11,469 nucleotides of DNA from an uncultured Eubacteriales bacterium (GTDB taxonomy: Bacteria; Bacillota; Clostridia; Oscillospirales; Oscillospiraceae): assembly GCA_900553545.1 (NCBI GenBank), contig USDP01000035.1, forward strand, positions 1 to 11,469, given 5' to 3'. The notes under the pieces are model-generated. The model made no database searches. It saw only the letters and a program-made list of their open reading frames with translations, and was not told the origin of the DNA. Shown one piece after another: positions 6,385 through 11,469 of the stretch. Made by a program: the position numbers and the translations under genes. Positions within the stretch are counted from its first letter, which is position 1. The number at the start of each line of letters is the position of its first letter.

Positions 6385-8211
6385 ATGTTCCAAATTTCAG
6401 ACGTCAGCTGCCGGAGCGGCAGCCATATCTCCCATTTCACCTACACACAGCCGCGCGGCACAACACACGTCCTGCTCTCGCAGAACGCGGACTATCTCGA
6501 TGGACTACAGGGCATCCTGACCGGAAACGAGCCATACAGCGGTGAGATTGCGCTGAACGGACGGCGCTATGCCGTGCAGCGCGCAGCGTTCATGACGCGG
6601 ACATTCCGCATGTACCGGGAGCAGACGGTCATTGCCAACGTACTCACCGATCTCGGCTTCCGCCAGCTCGGCGGGAAGAAGGGGCAGCGCCTGTTCTCCG
6701 CGTTGACGGAGGAGACGGGCCTTTCACTCGACCCTTCGCGCACCATCAGCCAGATGACTATCACCGAGCAGAAGATGGTGGAGCTGCTGCGCATCTTTGA
6801 TCAGAAGCCGGAGCTTCTGATCATCCGCGGGCTGAGCAGCTTCGTCTCGGTGGACATGTTCCAGAAAATGATGCAGCTTGTCGAGCGGCTGAACGAGGCG
6901 GGCGTGACTGTGCTCTATCTGACGAACCGCCTGGAGGAGGCGATCTCCCTGTCCTTCGGCATCACCGTTGTCGACAAGAGGCGCATCCAGGGCACGTATT
7001 CGCCGGAGGAGATCGTGTCCGACCCGCGCTCAATCTTCTTCATCAGCATGGGCGCACAGAAATTCGACTTTGGAGAGGAGCCGCAGCCCGCGCCCAAGCC
7101 GGACGCGCTGGGCTACGGGATTCAGGAAAATTTGCAGATGTTCACGCGCTATCTGGTGCGGGAGATGTCGGCCTCGTCGGCCGCGGCTTTCGTGCTCGAT
7201 CCGGTGCAGAAGCGCGTGCTGACCAGTGTGAGCTGCGCAAGCGACGCATCGGAAACCGTCCTGCTGCGCGACGAGGCAGTCTGTACGCTGCTCGGCGCGG
7301 ACGAGCTGGTCACGCTCCGCCCCGAGCAGGAGGCCGGCTGGTTCGAGCGGACGCCGCCCTATACGACCGTGCTCTGCTACCCGGTGCGCATCAGCGGCGA
7401 ACTGGCGCTGGTACTCCAGATCAACTACACCGGTTCCTACCGCTGTACGCCGCGCGACGGCATGATTCTCAAATGGATTGCGCAGGAGATGGGCATCAGC
7501 ATCGAAAACGCCCAGCTGATGGGCAACGCCGTCCTCCTGCGCGAGAGTCACCACCGCATCAAAAACAATTTGCAGGTTGTGGTAAACCTGCTGGAGCTGG
7601 AAAAGGAGCTGCTGCCCGCAAACGTCGGCGATCCGGCCGCCCGCACGGGCATGGAACAGCCATTCGACGGCGCGATTCAGCGCATCAAATGTATCGCCGG
7701 CGTTCACGATCTGCTGACGATGCGCAAATTCGGCAGCACCTGCGAGATCGGTGAGATCGCGGGCACGGTCTGCGAGTTCTATCAAAACTGCGCACAGACC
7801 ACACTGGAGGCTGAGCCGGTGCGCGTCCCATATGCGAAGGCCGTCTCGGTGGCGCTGGTCATCAACGAGCTGGTCAGCAACAGCATCAAGCACAACCAGC
7901 GTCTTGGCCGCCCGCTCGCCGTCTCTATCCGCGTCACGCAGGACGACGCGGCCGGGCAGATTGTGATCCTCTACCGCGACAACGGGCGTGGCTTCCCAGC
8001 GCAGCATCCCGGCGCCGAGGCGCACAGCGGCGCGGGCAGCTGGATTCTCTCGTCCGTGGTGGTCTACGAATTCCGCGGCACGATGAAGCAGCGGAACGAC
8101 GGCGGCGCCGTGGTCGAGCTGCGGATTCCGAAAAAGGCCCTCCTCCCGTTGGAAAAGCGGCGCGTCGCGTCTGAGGAGCTTTCGGCAAAGGCGGGCGGCG
8201 CGTCCGGCTGA
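6385..8211 (+). CDS. Histidine kinase with degenerate sugar-ABC ATPase domain, GAF-like region and HisKA_2/HATPase core
   Basis: Predicted 608-residue protein with no clear membrane segment, so cytosolic. Residues about 1-222 follow the RbsA/MglA-type sugar importer ATPase fold, including SGEIALNGR (52-60), NRLEEAI and EAGVTVLYL. The ATP-handling residues are gone: Walker A GENGAGKST aligns to SQNADYLDG (32-40), signature LSxGEQQ to MTITEQK (124-130), Walker B LDEP to IRGL (147-150), and the switch His to N181. Residues about 245-378 look GAF-like. The kinase core appears intact: HHRIKNNLQ with phospho-acceptor H390, N-box NELVSNSIKH (494-503), DNGRGFP (532-538) and GAGSWIL (549-555). This resembles HisKA_2 kinases such as EutW. 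The ribosome binding site is weak, and a stop at 6370-6372 rules out an earlier start. I infer sensing through contact with a sugar permease, or a silent ligand site. The response regulator precedes it. Confidence 0.85.
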   Translation: MFQISDVSCRSGSHISHFTYTQPRGTTHVLLSQNADYLDGLQGILTGNEPYSGEIALNGRRYAVQRAAFMTRTFRMYREQTVIANVLTDLGFRQLGGKKGQRLFSALTEETGLSLDPSRTISQMTITEQKMVELLRIFDQKPELLIIRGLSSFVSVDMFQKMMQLVERLNEAGVTVLYLTNRLEEAISLSFGITVVDKRRIQGTYSPEEIVSDPRSIFFISMGAQKFDFGEEPQPAPKPDALGYGIQENLQMFTRYLVREMSASSAAAFVLDPVQKRVLTSVSCASDASETVLLRDEAVCTLLGADELVTLRPEQEAGWFERTPPYTTVLCYPVRISGELALVLQINYTGSYRCTPRDGMILKWIAQEMGISIENAQLMGNAVLLRESHHRIKNNLQVVVNLLELEKELLPANVGDPAARTGMEQPFDGAIQRIKCIAGVHDLLTMRKFGSTCEIGEIAGTVCEFYQNCAQTTLEAEPVRVPYAKAVSVALVINELVSNSIKHNQRLGRPLAVSIRVTQDDAAGQIVILYRDNGRGFPAQHPGAEAHSGAGSWILSSVVVYEFRGTMKQRNDGGAVVELRIPKKALLPLEKRRVASEELSAKAGGASG

Positions 8212-8245
8212 CCGGTTTTATGCCTTTACTTGGACATATTCGACA

Positions 8246-8264
8246 AAATCCGCCCTCCGGATTT
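8246..8264 (+). terminator. Hairpin after the kinase gene, possible weak terminator
   Basis: A seven-pair stem AAATCCG (8246-8252) / CGGATTT (8258-8264) with loop CCCTC starts 35 bases after the kinase stop codon. It is followed by GTGG rather than a T run, so intrinsic termination would be inefficient. Confidence 0.35.
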
Positions 8265-8342
8265 GTGGATGCAGCCGAATGTTTCAAAACGTTCCAAAAT
8301 GCGGTTGACTTTGTCCCGGAAATCTGTACAACCGAAGTATCA

Positions 8343-8365
8343 GGTTCGTCCCCGTCCGACGAACC
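8343..8365. repeat. Perfect 8-bp inverted repeat, role unknown
   Basis: GGTTCGTC (8343-8350) and GACGAACC (8358-8365) flank CCCGTCC. No T run follows on either strand. It lies in the 236-base gap between the kinase gene and the transposase remnant, where the outer end of the insertion sequence should also be. I cannot place that end. It could be a structured RNA end or an operator. Nothing else in the gap is recognisable. Confidence 0.4.
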
Positions 8366-8433
8366 ATTCAAAGTACGGCCCATGTTGGGCGTGTTGACAA
8401 AGTGACATATATCCTCGTTTAGGCGAAGAAAAA

Positions 8434-8449
8434 GACGCCCTATGGCGTC
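8434..8449 (-). terminator. Terminator overlapping the transposase stop codon
   Basis: Stem GACGCC (8434-8439) / GGCGTC (8444-8449), loop CTAT. On the minus strand the stem is followed by TTTTTCTTC, a proper T run. The transposase TGA (complement of 8448-8450) sits at the base of the stem, as is common in compact insertion sequences. Confidence 0.7.
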
Positions 8450-8984
8450 ATTTTGTATATTTGATCATCCTTTTCAGGTTCAATGCGGTCGCGGACAAGA
8501 GGCAGTGGTCCTCCGCTGCCTCTAGGCCTCGTCGCAACACGCGCGTCAGATTGTGGTCGCGCTTCTGCGCGGCAAATGCGCCCTCGCACCAGATCTGCCG
8601 CAGCTTCAGCGCCTCCCGGTATTCCGGCTCGTGCTGCCTGTTGATGTTTTTCAGCCGGGCCTCCCGGAAGTAGCTGTGCTCCAGCTTTCGCGCGCCCCGT
8701 TTATCGGTCTTATTCAGGCATTTCTCTCGCAGCGGGCAGCTCTGACAGTCCTGTTTATCGGCCAGATACAGCCAGTACAGACCGCTAGCGCTGCGGTGCA
8801 GGGTATTTCGCCTCATGAATTTGCCCTGTGGGCAAACGTAGGCGTCCCGCTGCTCGTCATAGCAAAAAGCTTCCCGCTTCAGCGCCGCATTGGTTCGGTC
8901 GTGGACCGGCTGTGGGCGTACAAAAAAGTCGATTTTCATGTCGCTCAAATAGCGATGTGCCATCGGAAAATCGTAGGCAGCGTC
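8448..8984 (-). pseudogene. IS1182-like transposase, C-terminal fragment only
   Basis: About 179 codons remain of a transposase that is normally roughly 450-550 residues. Recognisable pieces on the minus strand are DAAYDFP (probably the second catalytic Asp region), DFFVRPQPVHDRT, the cysteine cluster CQSCPLREKC, and CEGAFAAQKRDHNLTRVLRRGLE, which carries the final catalytic Glu. The first catalytic Asp and the whole N-terminal half are missing. The frame stays open beyond 8984, but from about there the sequence belongs to a short-chain dehydrogenase gene read on the other strand. The fragment cannot be active. Confidence 0.87.
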
Positions 8985-9422
8985 ACCTCCTCGCGCGGCG
9001 AACGCGCCTATGCGGACAATTTCATCTATGGCATGACCAAGGCCGCGCTCACGCGCGCCTGCCAGTCCATCGCAATCGACCTCTCGCCGTATGGCATCCG
9101 CGTCAACTGTGTCGCCCCCGGCGCGACCTGGACGCACGAGGGCGCGGCGCATGAGACGCTGAAAAACGGCGGCATCCCGATGGGCCGCCTCGGTACGCCA
9201 AAGGACACCGCCGATCTGGTCGCCTACCTGCTCTCCGACGCCGCGTGGATGATCGACGGCATCTCCGTCCGCATTGACGGCGGACTCATCCTCTCCGGTC
9301 TGCCCGAGGGCTGGGCCGAGGCCAAGTTCATCGACCCGGCATGGGCTGAAAATCAGCACGACGCAGTCGTTTCCAGAATGGAGGGGAACGCACGTGAAGG
9401 CTCAAGGAATCGGCATCTGTGA
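8976..9422 (+). pseudogene. Short-chain dehydrogenase/reductase, C-terminal half only
   Basis: The plus-strand frame from about 8976 reads GSVTSSRGERAYADNFIYG and then MTKAALTRACQSIAIDL. It retains the SDR catalytic Ser-region and the YxxxK pair (YGMTK), plus GIRVNCVAPG and the terminal IDGGLILSG. The NAD(P)-binding glycine motif and the rest of the N-terminal ~130 residues are absent. No start codon or ribosome binding site of its own is visible, and the IS1182 remnant abuts it. The open frame ends at 9422, 29 bases inside the next gene, whose GTG start is at 9394; that arrangement fits an operon. SDRs beside sugar isomerase genes usually oxidise or reduce a polyol or sugar acid, but the substrate is unknown. 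Confidence 0.87.
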
Positions 9423-10154
9423 ATGGGCCTTGCCCACGCCGCTGCGCGGCCCGCTCGTCTGCCGCGTGCTGAAGGATCTCGGCCTGGCTGCCGTCGAGCT
9501 GAAGCTTGGAACCGTGGAAAAAACTTCCCGCTGGCAAACCGCTATACGCTCGACCTCTACAAGGAAGAGCAGGCCAAATACGGTACTGTCTTCACCGGCA
9601 TTGCCGTCAATCTGACCGACTTCTACGCGATGACTGCGCCGCTCGGCTCGTCCGACCGCGAGATGGTCGAACACGCGCTGCGCACAGCGGTCGACGCCGC
9701 GCAGTATCTCGGTGCGCCCCTGATCCACGTCCCCTCGCTACACGCCCTGAAGAGCGAGGTCAGGACCGACGAATGCCTGAAGAACACCGCCGAGATGCAG
9801 CTCCGCCAGCTCGAATTGGTCGACCGTGAAAACTACGGCATCTACTTCGACACGCAGAACCCCCACGCCCTCAACGGGCTGGACGCTCCGTCGCTGATTG
9901 AGCCGATCTTCAACCACATTCCGGAGTTCCATATCAAGGACGGCTTCGACCAGATCAGCACTCACCTCATCGGCGAGGGCAGCTGCGATCCGTTCCGCTC
10001 CCTTGCAGAGTTTGACCGCCTCGGCTATACCGGCTGGATCATTCTGGGGAACTATTTCTGGCGCGTCCCGCTGTGCCAGCGCGGCGATGTCCCCTATGCG
10101 CTGCTGCGCCGCGACCTCGACACCGTCCGCACCTGGCTCGCCGCCCACGCCTGA
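9394..10154 (+). pseudogene. Sugar phosphate isomerase/epimerase (xylose-isomerase-like TIM barrel), frameshifted
   Basis: The start is a GTG at 9394 with GAGGGG about seven bases upstream. The first ~43 residues read VKAQGIGICEWALP to KLGTVEK. At a run of six A (9518-9523) the frame is lost, and the protein continues in the next frame as NFPLANRYTLDLYKEEQ through to 10154. Seven A would give a continuous 253-residue protein. Downstream motifs are normal for the family: LIHVPSLHA, GIYFDTQNPHA, PEFHIKDGF and HLIGEGSCD. The last barrel strand reads GWIILGNYF where relatives often have Glu (ENY), possibly a lost metal ligand. The substrate is unknown. It lies directly behind the truncated SDR gene, probably once its operon partner, and a terminator follows at 10210. 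Confidence 0.82.
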
Positions 10155-10209
10155 CACTTCAAAGTTTTTCTGTCCGTCCCACCAATTCCTGATACCCTTT
10201 TCTGCACAA

Positions 10210-10245
10210 AAACGTCCCCGCCATTTTTCGATGGCGGGGACGTTT
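10210..10245. terminator. Bidirectional rho-independent terminator between the isomerase gene and proS
   Basis: A perfect 15-pair stem AAACGTCCCCGCCAT (10210-10224) / ATGGCGGGGACGTTT (10231-10245) with loop TTTTCG. The minus-strand side continues into a longer T run (complement of 10208-10212) and ends proS transcripts. The plus side ends in TTTGATTCTCTTT, weaker but usable. Confidence 0.92.
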
Positions 10246-10253
10246 GATTCTCT

Positions 10254-11469
10254 TTAGTATGCAATGCCCCAATAGATGGAGTGCTTCGCGGGCTTACCGC
10301 AGATGGCGCACTTGTCGTCGAGGCATTCCTGCTTCAGCGGCATACAGCGGGAGGACATGCCGCCCTCTTCCTTCATCTTCAGCTCACATTCCAGCTCGCC
10401 GCACCACATTGTCTTGATGAAGCCGCCGTGCTCAGCCTGGAGCTGCTTCGCCTCTTCGAGGGAATGGGCCTCGTAAGTGTTTTCCTGCATGTTTTTCAGG
10501 GCCTTTTCGTACATGCCCTTCTGCACCAGCTCCAGCTGTTCCTTCACCGCCGCTTCCAACTCTTCGAGCTTGACGACGGTCTTTTCGCCGTCGTTGCGGC
10601 GGACGAGGACGCACTGCCCAGCTTCAATATCGCGCGGCCCAAGCTCAACGCGCACCGGCACGCCCTTCATCTCATACTGCGCGCACTTCCAACCCATGGA
10701 GTTGTCGCTGTCGTCCATCTTGACGCGGATGCCCGCGGCGGCCAGACGGTCGCGCACGGCCGAGGCGGCGTCGAGTACGCCTTCCTTGTGCATCGCGATG
10801 GGCAGGACGACGGCCTGCACCGGCGCGATCTTCGGCGGGAGGACGAGGCCGTTGTTGTCGCCGTGCGCCATGATGACGGCGCCGATCATGCGCGTTGTCG
10901 AACCCCACGATGTCTGGAACGGATACTGCAATTTATTGTCGCGGCCGGTGAAGGTCACGTTGTAGGCGCGGGAGAACTTGTCGCCGAAATAGTGGCTCGT
11001 CGCACCCTGGAGGGCTTTGCGGTCCTTCATCATGCACTCGACGGTGTAGGTTGCCTCGGCGCCGGCAAACTTCTCCTTGTCGGTCTTGCGGCCGCGCACG
11101 ACCGGGATGGCTAGGACGTTTTCAAAGAAATCGGCGTAGCAGTTGAGCTGCTGCTCGGTCTCGGCCTTTGCTTCTTCGGCAGTCTCATGGATGGTATGGC
11201 CCTCCTGCCACCAGAACTCGCGGCTGCGCAGGAACGGGCGCGTCGTCTTCTCCCAGCGGATGACCGAGCACCACTGGTTGTACAGCATCGGCAGCTCTCG
11301 ATAGGTCTGCAAAACGCGCGACCAGTGGTCGCAGAACATCGTCTCCGACGTGGGACGGAACGCCAACCGCTCTTCCAGCTTTTCGCTGCCGCCCATCGTG
11401 ACCCACGCCACCTCGGGCGCAAAGCCGTTGACCAGCTCGCCTTCCTTTTTCAGCAGGCTCTCCGGGATC
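10254..11469 (-). CDS. proS: Prolyl-tRNA synthetase, archaeal/eukaryotic type (runs off right edge)
   Basis: 404 residues are visible, from IPESLLKKEGELVNGFAPE at the right edge to the terminal Tyr at 10254; roughly the first 80 residues are missing. The enzyme charges tRNA-Pro with proline. Class II motif 2 is seen in RWEKTTRPFLRSREF with WWQEGHT, and motif 3 in QTSWGSTTRMIGAVIMAHGD. The anticodon-binding domain follows (VVLPIAM, then RVELGPRDIEAGQ). The C-terminal extension carries a cysteine set (MWCGELEC, CMPLKQEC, CAICG) and ends YWGIAY. This extension with a terminal Tyr is typical of the short type that lacks the bacterial editing insertion. Many Firmicutes carry this type alone or beside the bacterial one. 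The reading frame is clean and a strong terminator follows. Confidence 0.97.
   Translation of the reverse strand, partial: IPESLLKKEGELVNGFAPEVAWVTMGGSEKLEERLAFRPTSETMFCDHWSRVLQTYRELPMLYNQWCSVIRWEKTTRPFLRSREFWWQEGHTIHETAEEAKAETEQQLNCYADFFENVLAIPVVRGRKTDKEKFAGAEATYTVECMMKDRKALQGATSHYFGDKFSRAYNVTFTGRDNKLQYPFQTSWGSTTRMIGAVIMAHGDNNGLVLPPKIAPVQAVVLPIAMHKEGVLDAASAVRDRLAAAGIRVKMDDSDNSMGWKCAQYEMKGVPVRVELGPRDIEAGQCVLVRRNDGEKTVVKLEELEAAVKEQLELVQKGMYEKALKNMQENTYEAHSLEEAKQLQAEHGGFIKTMWCGELECELKMKEEGGMSSRCMPLKQECLDDKCAICGKPAKHSIYWGIAY

Noticed and set aside
8320..8370. tRNA 3' end or tRNA-like element (GGTTCGTCC followed by a GACGAACCA-like end)
   Set aside because: No D-arm, anticodon arm or acceptor partner can be folded upstream, and the T-stem bases do not pair. 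The motif is better described as a simple inverted repeat.
8220..8405. Small plus-strand ORF of 61 codons between the kinase and the transposase remnant
   Set aside because: It has no ribosome binding site or recognisable protein, and it runs through both hairpins; it is probably chance.
8394..8422. Promoter with TTGACA at 8394-8399
   Set aside because: The sequence 17 bases downstream is GTTTAG, with no usable -10 box, and there is no intact plus-strand gene to drive.
8448..9359. Treating the minus-strand 303-codon ORF as one transposase
   Set aside because: Only the part left of about 8984 resembles a transposase. The remainder is the antisense of the SDR fragment, whose motifs are clear on the plus strand.

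Overview
The window is GC-rich DNA with tightly packed genes, strong AGGAGG-type ribosome binding sites, consensus sigma-A promoters and rho-independent terminators. It encodes an LtaS-type polyglycerolphosphate synthase, an XpaC/TelA pair, a C-GCAxxG-C-C protein, an archaeal/eukaryote-type prolyl-tRNA synthetase and an IS1182-like transposase remnant. Together these suggest a high-GC gut-type clostridium, perhaps Oscillospirales. The taxonomic call is inference; no marker gene here settles it.

Left part (1-5701) is housekeeping and looks intact. A minus-strand xpaC-telA operon runs off the left edge. It diverges at 973-1064 from a plus-strand operon with a perfect TTGACA-17-TATAAT promoter, a hairpin-rich leader, rpe (ribulose-phosphate 3-epimerase) and an LtaS-family gene. 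A bidirectional terminator (3752-3784) separates that operon from a minus-strand radical SAM/SPASM gene. The radical SAM gene shares a divergent promoter region (4681-4749) with a SprT-like zinc metallopeptidase gene, which appears to be transcribed as a leaderless mRNA. A C-GCAxxG-C-C gene overlaps the SprT-like gene.

Middle part (5702-10154) reads as a decaying two-component and carbohydrate locus. After a repeat-containing gap comes a receiver-only response regulator with a one-base frameshift. Next is the most unusual gene: a 608-residue HisKA_2-type histidine kinase. Its N-terminal ~220 residues align without gaps at key points to a sugar ABC-importer ATPase (RbsA/MglA type), but Walker A, Walker B, the signature and the switch histidine have all been replaced. 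It looks like a dead ATPase domain reused as the sensory input of a kinase. Beyond it lies an IS1182-like transposase 3' fragment fused end-to-end to the 3' half of a short-chain dehydrogenase gene, with neither 5' half nearby. Then comes a sugar isomerase/epimerase gene broken by a one-base loss in an A run. A plausible history, by inference, is a sugar-sensing and catabolic cluster that lost its middle, possibly including an ABC transporter, in an IS-associated deletion and then began to decay.

Right part (10208-11469): a second bidirectional terminator, then the minus-strand C-terminal two thirds or more of prolyl-tRNA synthetase, running off the right edge.
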